Source: Kutzneria chonburiensis
GTDB lineage: Bacteria; Actinomycetota; Actinomycetes; Mycobacteriales; Pseudonocardiaceae
DNA: 64,000 bases
Assembly: GCF_028622115.1 (NCBI RefSeq)
Contig: NZ_CP097263.1
Location: 3,100,001-3,164,000 of the forward strand
Reading direction: 5' to 3'
In this document: positions 37,410 to 45,948 of the stretch, one piece after another
Position numbering within the stretch: position 1 is the stretch's first letter
How the letters are laid out: each line of letters begins with the position of its first letter
Position numbers and translations under genes: made by a program
The notes under the pieces: model-generated
Told to the model about the DNA's origin: nothing
The model's database searches: none
What the model saw: the letters and a program-made list of their open reading frames with translations, nothing else

Positions 37410-40400
37410 CTACGAGATGCCGAGCTCTCGGTCGAGGAAGGCGAAGACCTCGGCCTTGTCGGCGTCGGCCAGCGTCTGCGCGACGTCACCGCCGGACGGA
37501 CCGACGTCCCAGCGGGACGCCAGCGACCGCAGCCGGGTGGCGATGAGGGTGCGTTCGGACTCGTCGAGGTCGGCCGAGCCGAGCGCGGAGCCGAGGCGGT
37601 CGATCTCGGTGAAGAGGAGGACGACGTGGGCGACCCGGTGCCGAGCACGGTCCGGCCCAGGTGGGCGGCAACCGCCTCCGGGGTCGGATGGTCGAAGACC
37701 AGCGTGGCCGGCAGCGCCACGCCGGCCGTGGCCTGGAGCCCGTTGCGCAGTTCGAGGGCGGTGAGGGAATCGATGCCGAGCTCCTTGAACGGCTGCCGCG
37801 GGGACACCGCGTCGGGCCCGGCATAGCCGAGCGTGACGGCCACCTGGGTCCGGACGGTCGTCAGCAGCAGCCGGTCCCGCTCCGCGCCGGTGATGCCGGC
37901 CAAGCGGTCGGCCAGCGTGGGGCCGGTGCTGGACGGAACGTCAGGATCCGCGGGCACGACCGGGTGCAGTTCCCGCAGCAGGGCGCTGGGCCGGGACGCG
38001 GTGAACGACGGCAGGAACCGTCGCCAGTCGACGTCGACGACCGCCACGTTCGCGGGGCCGTCGGACAGCACCGTGGCCAGCGCCAGGACGGCCAGCCGGG
38101 GTTCCATCGCGGTCAGGCCCCGCCGCCGCAGGCGCTCCTCTATCTCCTCGTCCACGAGACCGCCGCCGGTCCACGGCCCCCACGCGATCGAGGTGGCCGG
38201 CAGTCCGTCGGCCCGACGACGTTGGGCCAGGGCGTCGAGGTGGGCGTTGGCGGCGGCGTAAGCGGCCTGGCCGGTGCTGCCCACGGTGGCGGCGAAGCCG
38301 GAGAACAGCACGAACGCCGACAGCTCGACGTCACGGGTGAGTTCGTCCAGCACCCGCGCCCCCTGGGTCTTCGGTGCCAGCACGCCGTCCAGGCCTTCGA
38401 TGTCCAGGTCGTCGGCCATGCCGTCGTCGAGCACGCCGGCCGCGTGGAACACCGCCGTCAACGGATGCTCGGCCGGAATGCCGTCGAGCAGTTCCCGCAC
38501 GGCCCGGCGGTCGGCGACATCGCACGCGGCGACGGTCACCGCCGCGCCGGACGCCGCCAGCTCCGCCCGCAGCTCGGCCACGCCCGGCGCCTCGGGTCCG
38601 CGTCGGCTGGTCAGCAGCAGATGGCCGGCTCCCTGATCGGCGGCCCAGCGGGCGACATGCGCCCCCAGCGCACCGGTGCCGCCGGTGATCAGGACGGTTC
38701 CGGCCGGCCGCCAGGGGGCGATCCTTGCGGCCGGGCCGGCCGGGCCGGCCGGGACGAGTCGACGGGCGAGGATGCCGGCCGGGCGCAGCGCCAGTTGGTC
38801 CTCGTCCGTGAGTGCGCCGCTCAAGGCCGTGCACAGCTGGGTTCCCACGTGCGGGTCGAGGACGTTCGGCAGGTCGACGAGTCCACCCCACCGGTCGGGG
38901 TGCTCCAGCGCGACCACCCGCCCCAGGCCCCAGATCTGGGCCTGACCGACGTTGGTGAGCCGGTCGCCGGTCGCGACCGCGCCTTGCGTCAGGCACCACA
39001 GGGGCGCCGTGATCCCGGCGGCGCCGAGCGCCTGGACGAGGGCGACGGTCGCCGCCGTGCCGCGAGGCACCGAGGGACACGCTTCGTCCGGCTGCTCGTC
39101 GAAAGCCAGCAGGGAGAGGATCGCGACCGGGTCGGGCCCGTCCGCGCAGGCCTGTTTCACGCGTTCGGCGAGCGTGTCCGTGGTGTCGACCAGGACGTCG
39201 TCGACCGTGCAGCCCGCCGCCAGCAGGCTGTCCCGAACCCATTCCGCGATGTCTTTCCCGGTGTGAACCAGCAGGATCCGGCCGTGCGGTGTCGCGCCGC
39301 GCACGTCCAGCGGACGCCACTTCTCGACGTACCGCCAACCGTCCACTGTGGTCTTCTCGACCTCGTTCCGGTGCCAGGACGCCAACTCCGGCAGGACGTC
39401 CTTGAGTGGTGTCTCGTCGCCGAACCGCACCTCCGGATCGAGGCTGCCAAGGTCCCCGTCCTCCACCGCCGCCCAGAATTGAGCGTCCACGGCCCCTTGG
39501 CCAGCAGACTCGCCCGGTGCACGGTTGCCGGCCGGCCGGGGCCAGTAACGCTCGCGCTGGAAGGCATACGTGGGCAGGTCGACCTGCCGCGCGCCGGCCA
39601 GGCCGGGCAACGCTGCCCAGTCGACGGCAACGCCGTTGACGTAGGCCTCGGCCATCGACGTGAGGAAGGCTCGCCGCTCGTCGGTGTCGCGGCGCAAGGT
39701 GCCGAGAACGGCGGACTCCCCGCCCTCCAGGATCTCGGACAGCGCCATCTTCAGCACCGGATGCGGGCTGATCTCGAGGTAGACCTTGTCCCCGGTGGCG
39801 GCCAGCCGCTCGATCACCGGCTGGAACTCCACGGTCTGGCGGGTGTTGCGGTACCAGTACGCGGCGTCCGGGACCGTGTCGGCCTCCGGCGACTCCCCTG
39901 CGACCGTGGACAGGAAGGCAATGCGCGCGGGCTTCGGTGCGACGTCGGCCAGGTCGGCCAGCAGCCGCTCCTGGAGGGCTTCGACCGCGGGGTAATGGGA
40001 AGCGCAGTCGGTGGCGACCCGCCGGGCCCGTACGCCTTGCGCGGCACAGACGGCGAGCAGCTCCTCCACCGCCTCGGTGTCGCCGGAGACCACGGTGATG
40101 GACGGGCTGTTGACCCCGGAGACGAACAGGCGGTCCGGCCAGGCGGCGAGCAGCTTCTCGACCTCCGCCCGCCCGAGCGGGACCGACACCATGCCGCTGC
40201 GCCCGGACAGGGCCAGCAGGGCCCGGCTGCGCAGCACCGCCACCTTGGCCGCGTCGGCCAGCGACAGCGTGCCGGCCACGTAGGCGGCCGCGATCTCGCC
40301 CAGCGAGCTGCCGACCACGGCCGCAGGCTCGACGCCCAGGGAACGCCACAGGTCAGCGAGGGCGACCGTGACCGAGAACAGCACGGGTTGGATCACGTCG

Positions 40401-42280
40401 ACCCGGTCCATCGCGGGCGCCCCGGCGGCCTGGTGCAGGACGTCCAGCAAGGACCAGTCGACGTGGTCGGCCAGGGCCTCGGCGCAGGAGTTGAGGGTCT
40501 TGGCGAAATCAGGGAACTCGGTCATCAGCTCCAGCGCCATGCCGGCCCACTGGCCGCCCTGGCCGGGGAAGACGAAGACCACGTCCCGGCCACGGACGGC
40601 GGACCCGGTGACCACGCGCGCGTCCGGCACACCGTTGGCGGCACTGTCCAGGGCGTCGAGCAGCTCGTCACGGTGTGCGCCGAGGACGACCGCCCGCTGG
40701 TCGAACGCGCTCCGGGTGGTCACCAGCGAGCCGGCGACCTGAGCCGGTACGAATTCGGGGCGCGCGGTCAGGTAGCGGTGCAGCTTGCCGGCCTGCTCCC
40801 GCAGGGCGGCGGCCGTACGGGCCGAGAGGACCCACGGCAGCGTTCCGCGAAGATCCGCGGCGGGGTCGTCCTGCGGGGCTTCCCGGACTTCTTCGAGGAT
40901 GAGGTGGGCATTGGTGCCGCTGACGCCGAACGACGACACCCCCGCCCGACGCGGCCGGTCCGCACGCGGCCACTCACGTTGCTCGGTCAGCAGCCGCACG
41001 GCACCGGCCGACCACTCCACCTCCGGAGTGGGCCTGTCCACGTGCAGCGTCTGCGGCAGCACGCCGTGCCGCATGGCCATCACCATCTTGATCACACCAC
41101 CGACGCCGGCGGCGGCCTGAGCGTGTCCGAAGTTCGACTTCAGCGACCCCAGCCACAACGGCCGATCGGCCGGCCGGCCCTGACCGTAGGTCGCCAACAA
41201 TGCTTGGGCCTCAATGGGATCGCCCAGCCGCGTGCCGGTCGCGTGCGCCTCGACGGCGTCGATCTCGTCGGCGGTCAGCCGGGCGTCGCGCAAGGCCTGC
41301 CAGATGACCCGCTCCTGGGACGGCCCGTTCGGGGCGGACAGGCCGTTGGACGCCCCGTCCTGGTTCACCGCGGAGCCGCGGATCAACGCCAGCACCGGAT
41401 GTCCGTTGCGTTCGGCGTCGGACAACCGCTCCAGCACGACCACGCCGACACCCTCGGCCCACGCCGTGCCGTCCGCGGCCGCGGCGAAGGACTTGGCCCG
41501 GCCGTCGGGGGCGAGATTGCCCTGCCGGCAGAACTCGGTGAACGTCGTGGGCATCGACATCACCGTCACCCCACCGGCCAGGGCCAGCGAGCATTCCCGG
41601 TCGCGCAGCGACCGGGCCGCCATGTGCATGGTCACCAGCGACGACGAGCAGGCCGTGTCGACGGTGACGGCCGGGCCGACCAGGCCGAGCGTGTAGGACA
41701 GCCGGCCGGAGACCACGCTGCCGGTGTTGCCGGTAGTCAGGAAGCCTTCGAAGTCCTCGACGGACTCGTGCAGCCGGACGGCGTAGTCCTGGTTCATGGC
41801 CCCGGCGAAGACGCCGGTGTCGCTGCCGCGCAGGTCCCGCGGCGAGATCCGGGCCCGTTCCACGGCTTCCCAGGCCACCTCCAGCAGCAGCCGCTGCTGG
41901 GGATCGATCGTCACCGCCTCGCGCGGGGAAATCCCGAAGAACGCGGCGTCGAACCGGCCGGCGTCATAGAGGAATCCGCCGTCACGCACATACGACGGCG
42001 GTGTGCCGTCCGCCGCCGCACCGAACAGCGCGTCCAGGTCCCAGCCCCGGTCGACCGGAAACGAGCCGATCGCGTCGCGGCCCGCGGACACCAGCTCCCA
42101 GAGCGCTTCCGGCGAGTCGACGTTGCCGGGAAAACGGCAGCCCATTCCGACAATCGCAATGGGCTCGGCGTCGCGTTCCTCCTCAGCCCGCAGTCGCCGC
42201 CGGGTATCGCGCAGGTCCCGCGTGACCTTCCGGAGCGCGGCCACCAGCTGGTCCGACCGATCCGCACCTGTCATGACCAT
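37410..42280 (-). CDS. Type I PKS, first module: KS-AT(unusual)-KR(Ser to Gly)-ACP (one frame break)
   Basis: 1623 aa once repaired. A docking helix ([19 protein letters not shown]) precedes KS with Cys211. The AT has GSSLGE (His before the nucleophile Ser659 is Ser) and CASH at 759-762, a non-malonyl variant. KR has GGTGALGAH and LDD, but the catalytic Ser position is Gly1328 (FSGFAA), while Lys, Tyr1341 and Asn remain. ACP Ser1505 is in GIDSLT. After it the frame fails at the C run 37634-37636; one extra base restores the tail [15 protein letters not shown] to [11 protein letters not shown]. There is no loading domain: the docking helix implies an upstream PKS or starter enzyme not seen here. 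The ATG at 42280 has GGAG 7 bases upstream. It is first in the leftward PKS operon. Confidence 0.92.
41153..41206. repeat. 54-bp block identical to 36264-36317
   Basis: This is the second member of the identical pair described at 36264, inside the KS-coding part of the first PKS gene. Confidence 0.75.
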
Positions 42281-42346
42281 CCGTTCTCTCCACTGACACC
42301 GCCGGTTCCGAACGTCAGAGTTCACCGGAACGCGCCGGCGGAACAA

Positions 42347-42363
42347 TCCCCTAAGCACCCCCT
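42347..42363 (-). promoter_or_regulatory. Double GGGG-box motif upstream of the PKS operon
   Basis: On the minus strand this reads TAGGGGGTGCT then TAGGGGATTGTTCC, two TAGGGG boxes one helical turn apart, about 68 bp before the PKS ATG. Downstream, at 42324-42332, lies CGTTCCGGT, which also follows the same motif before KAS III. The divergent thioesterase start is about 110 bp on the other side, so one site may serve both. Confidence 0.65.
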
Positions 42364-42470
42364 ATGACCCCCCGACCCCAAAAGGGCCGGCCGGGCATAC
42401 TTGAATCGATCGCCGACGACTGCGATTGTCTGAATACACCACCAAGAACACCAGCGGCAGGGGTAATGAG

Positions 42471-43241
42471 TTGAACGCGAAGATGGTCACCGACTCGGAC
42501 CTGTGGATCCGCCGTTATCGGCCGGGGCCGGCCGGCGCGCTGCCGGTCGTCCACTTTCCGCACGCCGGCGGTTCGGCCAGCTATTACCGGCCGCTCTGCG
42601 TCGCGCTGTCCGACCGGTTCGACGCCCTGGCTCTGCAGTATCCGGGGCGTCAGGACCGGCGCGATGAGCCGTGCGTCACCGATCTGCCGGTGCTGGCCGA
42701 CCTCCTGTTCGACCGGCTGCGGCCGCTCGCGGACCGCCCGGTGGCCTTCTTCGGCCACAGCATGGGGGCGCTGCTGGCGTTCGAGGTCACCCGGCGGTTC
42801 GAACGGGAACTCGGCACCTCACCGGCGGCGCTGTTCCTGTCCGGCCGGCGCGCCCCGTCCCGTCATCGGGACGAGAACGTCGACCTGACCGGCAACGAGG
42901 GCCTGCTGGCCGAGATCCGCGAGCTCAGCGGCACCGATCCCCGGCTGCTCGGCGACGACGAGATGCTCCAGATGATCATGGAGCCGCTGCGCGCCGACTA
43001 CCGGGCCCTCGGCGGCTACCACTTCGCGCCCGAACCGCCCGTCCGCTGCCCGGTCGCCGTGCTGACCGGCGCCGACGACCCCCGTACGGCCGAGGACGAG
43101 GCGGCGGCCTGGCAGGAGCACACCACCGGCCCCTTCGACCTGCGGGTGTTCCCCGGCGGGCACTTCTTCATCAGCGAGAACGTCACCGCCGTCACCGACT
43201 TCGTCGCCGGGCGACTCGCCGCGAGGGCCCAGTGGACCTGA
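42471..43241 (+). CDS. Type II (editing) thioesterase
   Basis: 256 aa alpha/beta hydrolase. Landmarks are FPHAGGSASYYRPL, LQYPGRQDRR, the nucleophile Ser97 in GHSMGALLAFE, LTGADDP (Asp) and GGHFF (His231). Such stand-alone thioesterases clear stalled or wrongly primed acyl groups from ACPs of the neighbouring PKS. The TTG at 42471 has AGGGG 7 bases upstream; the ATG at 42483 is the alternative start, and an upstream TTG at 42426 has no good site. It is divergent from the PKS operon and shares its intergenic motif. A LysR-like fragment overlaps its last 10 bases. Confidence 0.9.
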   Translation: MNAKMVTDSDLWIRRYRPGPAGALPVVHFPHAGGSASYYRPLCVALSDRFDALALQYPGRQDRRDEPCVTDLPVLADLLFDRLRPLADRPVAFFGHSMGALLAFEVTRRFERELGTSPAALFLSGRRAPSRHRDENVDLTGNEGLLAEIRELSGTDPRLLGDDEMLQMIMEPLRADYRALGGYHFAPEPPVRCPVAVLTGADDPRTAEDEAAAWQEHTTGPFDLRVFPGGHFFISENVTAVTDFVAGRLAARAQWT

Positions 43242-43516
43242 AGAAGCTGGGCTACTTCGTCGTGCTGGCAAGGCACCTGCACTTCACGCGGGCCGCCGGG
43301 ACGCTGGGCATCGCCCAGTCGAGCCTCTCGCAGCAGATCAAGGTCTTCGAGGGCGAGCTCGGGGTGCGGCTGTTCGACCGCGACCACCATTCGGTGTCGC
43401 TGACGGCGGCCGGGAAGGCGCTGCTCGACGACGGCGTGTGCCTGCTCGAGGCGGCGGACCGCGTCGCCGGTCAGGTGCGGGCGGCCGCCGCCGGGCCGGT
43501 CACGAGCGCCACGTAG
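43232..43516 (+). CDS. LysR-type HTH domain only (truncated regulator)
   Basis: 94 aa. It is a complete LysR N-terminal helix-turn-helix and linker: LGYFVVLARHLHFTRAAGTLGIAQSSLSQQIKVFE, LGVRLFDRD, SLTAAGKALLDD. LysR regulators normally continue with about 200 residues of effector-binding domain. Here the frame stops at 43514-43516, inside the 3' end of the convergent DAHP synthase gene. It is either a relic or a free DNA-binding domain. The GTG start overlaps the thioesterase stop, so it would be translated with it. No second-frame continuation of the effector domain is visible. Confidence 0.65.
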   Translation: MDLKKLGYFVVLARHLHFTRAAGTLGIAQSSLSQQIKVFEGELGVRLFDRDHHSVSLTAAGKALLDDGVCLLEAADRVAGQVRAAAAGPVTSAT

Positions 43517-44654
43517 ACACGAGCGCGACGGCCTGTTCGGGGTTGAGGCGGGGATCGCACAGCGTGGTGCGCCGGATATCGGGGCTGTCAAAGACGTTCA
43601 GGTCGCGGGCACATTCGAGGACGTTGTCGGGCGTGACCTCAAGGTGGAGGCCGCCGGCGATGCCACCGGACAACGTGACGGCCCGGCCGAAGGCCCGGAT
43701 TTCGTCGGCCATGGTCGGCAGCAACCGGGTCTTGTGACCGTCGGGGGTGACGACGGTGTTGCCGTGCATGGGGTCGCACAGCCAGATCACGGGGTGTCCG
43801 GCCCGGCGAACGGCCTGGACGAGCGGGGCAAGACACGAGCTCACGGCATCGACGCCCATACGGGCGATGAACGTGAGGCGGCCGGGCCGACGCCGCGGGT
43901 CGAGGCGCGCGCACAGGGCCGTGATCTCCTCGGCGGTGGTGGCCGGACCGACCTTCACGGCCACGGGGTTGATCACGTCCGCGATGAGGTCGACGTGGGC
44001 ACTGTCCAGCTGGTTGGTGCGCTTGCCGACCCACGGCCAGTGCGTGGAGCCGAGAAACCGCCGGCCGTCGCCCACGTCACGCACCAGGGGCAGTTCGTAG
44101 TCAAGGACGAGGGCTTCGTGGCTGGTCCACACCGAAGATCTTGCGCCGCCGCGCCAGCCGAGATGCCCCATGACGGCGTCGGCCGTCGCGTAGGCGGTGA
44201 GCATCCGCAGGGAATCGTGGCGCCGGCTGTAGCGGTCCCGGGCCGGAGAGTTGATCATGTGTCCGCGATAGACGGGCAGGTCGACGCCGTCGACCGACTC
44301 GTGCTGGTGGGACCGGGGCTTGGCGAACTGGCCGGCGATGCGACCGACGTGGACGACCGGCCGGCCGGTTTCGGCGGACAGGGTGTCGCCGAGCAGGTGC
44401 AGCAGGGCCGACTTGCGTGAGACGTGGTCCGCCGTGCATTCGTCCGGGTTCTCCGCGCAGTCACCGGCCTGGATGACGTGCGCCTCCCCCCGGGCGACCA
44501 GCGCCAGCTGGTCACCGAGCAGGCGGACGTCCTGCGCCCGGACCAGCGGTGGTCGGTCGGCGAGGATCCCTCGCACCCGCTCGGCCTCGACGGGGTCGTC
44601 CCACTCGGGCTGCTGTCCGGCGTGCGTGCGTGTCTGTGTGACGGAGCTAGCCAC
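43500..44654 (-). CDS. Class II 3-deoxy-7-phosphoheptulonate (DAHP) synthase, short form
   Basis: 384 aa. Family landmarks are VIQAGDCAENPDEC, GRIAGQFAKPRS, LPVYRGHMIN, WVGKRTNQLDSAHV, NPVAVKVGPATT, LTFIARMG, PVIWLCDPMHGNT and a C-terminal GGLHLEVTPDNV. It joins phosphoenolpyruvate and erythrose 4-phosphate, the first step of the shikimate pathway. Its size is that of secondary-metabolite forms (PhzC/RifH-like), shorter than the regulated primary enzyme of about 460 aa, suggesting a feedback-relaxed supply of aromatic precursors. The second of two GTG codons after GGAGG is preferred (44654; first at 44657). An aminoshikimate role is not supported: no other AHBA genes are visible. It is divergent from KAS III with shared GGGG boxes. 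Confidence 0.88.
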   Translation of the reverse strand: MASSVTQTRTHAGQQPEWDDPVEAERVRGILADRPPLVRAQDVRLLGDQLALVARGEAHVIQAGDCAENPDECTADHVSRKSALLHLLGDTLSAETGRPVVHVGRIAGQFAKPRSHQHESVDGVDLPVYRGHMINSPARDRYSRRHDSLRMLTAYATADAVMGHLGWRGGARSSVWTSHEALVLDYELPLVRDVGDGRRFLGSTHWPWVGKRTNQLDSAHVDLIADVINPVAVKVGPATTAEEITALCARLDPRRRPGRLTFIARMGVDAVSSCLAPLVQAVRRAGHPVIWLCDPMHGNTVVTPDGHKTRLLPTMADEIRAFGRAVTLSGGIAGGLHLEVTPDNVLECARDLNVFDSPDIRRTTLCDPRLNPEQAVALVSTWRS

Positions 44655-44766
44655 CACAGCCTCCAGGGAGTCGGGGCAAGAAGGTACGGAATACAAAGAA
44701 CAGCCGTAGCGACCTCGACGGGTGATATCGACCGTAATCGAATCGGGAATTGCCCACAATCACAAC

Positions 44767-44846
44767 AGGGGGTTGCCGGGAAGGATAGGGGGTGCCGCCG
44801 AGTGCCGGCCGAAACGGGCGGGCTAGGGGAAGGTAGGGGTTATCCC
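44767..44846. promoter_or_regulatory. Four GGGG boxes between the DAHP synthase and KAS III genes
   Basis: Two pairs lie in the 249-bp divergent gap. The first has AGGGG at 44767 (followed by GTTGCCGGG) and at 44787, 20 bp apart. The second has TAGGGG starting at 44824 and 44834, 10 bp apart, followed by TTATCCCGG. The second pair is about 65 bp before the KAS III ATG, the same distance as the PKS copy. CGTTCCGGT follows at 44852-44860 and a -10-like TAGCTT at 44864-44869. Confidence 0.65.
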
Positions 44847-44903
44847 GGTCACGTTCCGGTCCGTAGCTTTGCCACCATGCCTGGACCACAGAGGTGACGG
44901 TGA

Positions 44904-45908
44904 ATGGAAGCACAGACCGCGATAGGAATTCTCGGCACCGGCTCGTATCTTCCCGCTGAAACGGTCTCCAATCAGGTGGTCGCCGAACGAGCGGGGGTGA
45001 CCGCCGAGTGGATTCAGACCAAGACGGATATCCGCAGCCGTCGTTACGCCGCCGAGCACGAGGCCACGTCCGACCTGGCCGCGGCGGCGGCGCGGGCCGC
45101 GCTCGCCGCGGCCGGGATCGCCGCCGGGCAGCTGAAGTGGATCGTGGTGGCGACGTCGACCCCGGACCATCCGCAGCCGGCCACGGCCTGCCTGGTCCAG
45201 GCCCAGATCGGTGCGCACGCCGCCGCCGCCTTCGACATCAACTCGGTGTGCAGCGGCTTCGTGTTCGCCCTGGTGACGGCGGCCCGGCTGGTGGCCGCGG
45301 ACGGGGCGGACTCGTACGGCCTGGTGATCGGGGCGGACGTCTACTCGCGCATCATCGACCCCACCGACCGCCGCACCGCCATCCTGTTCGGCGACGGCGC
45401 CGGCGCGGTCGTGCTGGGCCCGGTGCGGCCCGGCCACGGGCTGGTCGGCGCGCACCTGCGCAGCGACGGCGAGCTGCACGACATGGTCCACGTGCCGGCC
45501 GGCGGCAGCCGCGAGCCGGCCTCGGAGAAGACCGTGGCCGACCGGCGGCACTACTTCCAGATGAAAGGCCGCGCGGTCAGCGACTACGTGCTGTCCGAGC
45601 TGCCCAAGGTGGTGCGGACGCTGCTCGACGCCCACGACGTGGCGCCGGCCGAGGTCGATCACTTCATTCCGCACCAGGCCAACGGCGTGATGTTGCGCAA
45701 GGTGCTGCCCGGCCTCGGGCTGCCCCGCGCCCAGGTGCACCTCATGGTCGCCGAGCACGGCAACACGGGCGCCGCCTCCGTTGCGGTGGCGCTCGACGTG
45801 GCCAACCGGCAGGGCGCCTTCCGCGACGGGGAGCTGTTGCTGCTGGCCGGTTTCGGCGGCGGCATCTCGTTCGGCGCGGCGCTCGTCCGATGGCAGGCCG
45901 GCCGCTGA
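44904..45908 (+). CDS. 3-ketoacyl-ACP synthase III (FabH-like)
   Basis: 334 aa thiolase-fold enzyme. The KAS III triad is complete: Cys116 in SVCSGF, His257 in IPHQAN and Asn287 in HGNTGAAS. It condenses an acyl-CoA with malonyl-ACP. Next to a 3-hydroxyacyl-CoA dehydrogenase and a crotonyl-CoA carboxylase/reductase it fits the route known for branched alkylmalonyl-CoA extenders (as DivS/DivR/DivT in divergolide): elongate a short acyl-CoA, reduce, dehydrate, then reductively carboxylate. Its acyl substrate is not evident from sequence. It could alternatively prime the PKS. It is the first gene of a rightward operon behind the GGGG boxes. Confidence 0.9.
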   Translation: MEAQTAIGILGTGSYLPAETVSNQVVAERAGVTAEWIQTKTDIRSRRYAAEHEATSDLAAAAARAALAAAGIAAGQLKWIVVATSTPDHPQPATACLVQAQIGAHAAAAFDINSVCSGFVFALVTAARLVAADGADSYGLVIGADVYSRIIDPTDRRTAILFGDGAGAVVLGPVRPGHGLVGAHLRSDGELHDMVHVPAGGSREPASEKTVADRRHYFQMKGRAVSDYVLSELPKVVRTLLDAHDVAPAEVDHFIPHQANGVMLRKVLPGLGLPRAQVHLMVAEHGNTGAASVAVALDVANRQGAFRDGELLLLAGFGGGISFGAALVRWQAGR

Positions 45909-45948
45909 GGACCCCCGCACCAGGAAACGACTCGAAGGGCGCAACGCC

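Noticed and set aside
37661-42367. Plus-strand open frame of about 1570 codons opposite the first PKS gene
   Set aside because: Same reason: mirror of a strongly conserved PKS frame, low-complexity product and no recognisable motif.
43500-44654. Amino-DAHP synthase of an AHBA (ansamycin) starter pathway
   Set aside because: Size fits a RifH-like enzyme, but no AHBA synthase, oxidoreductase, kinase or aminoquinate genes are visible, and there is no NRPS-like loading module.
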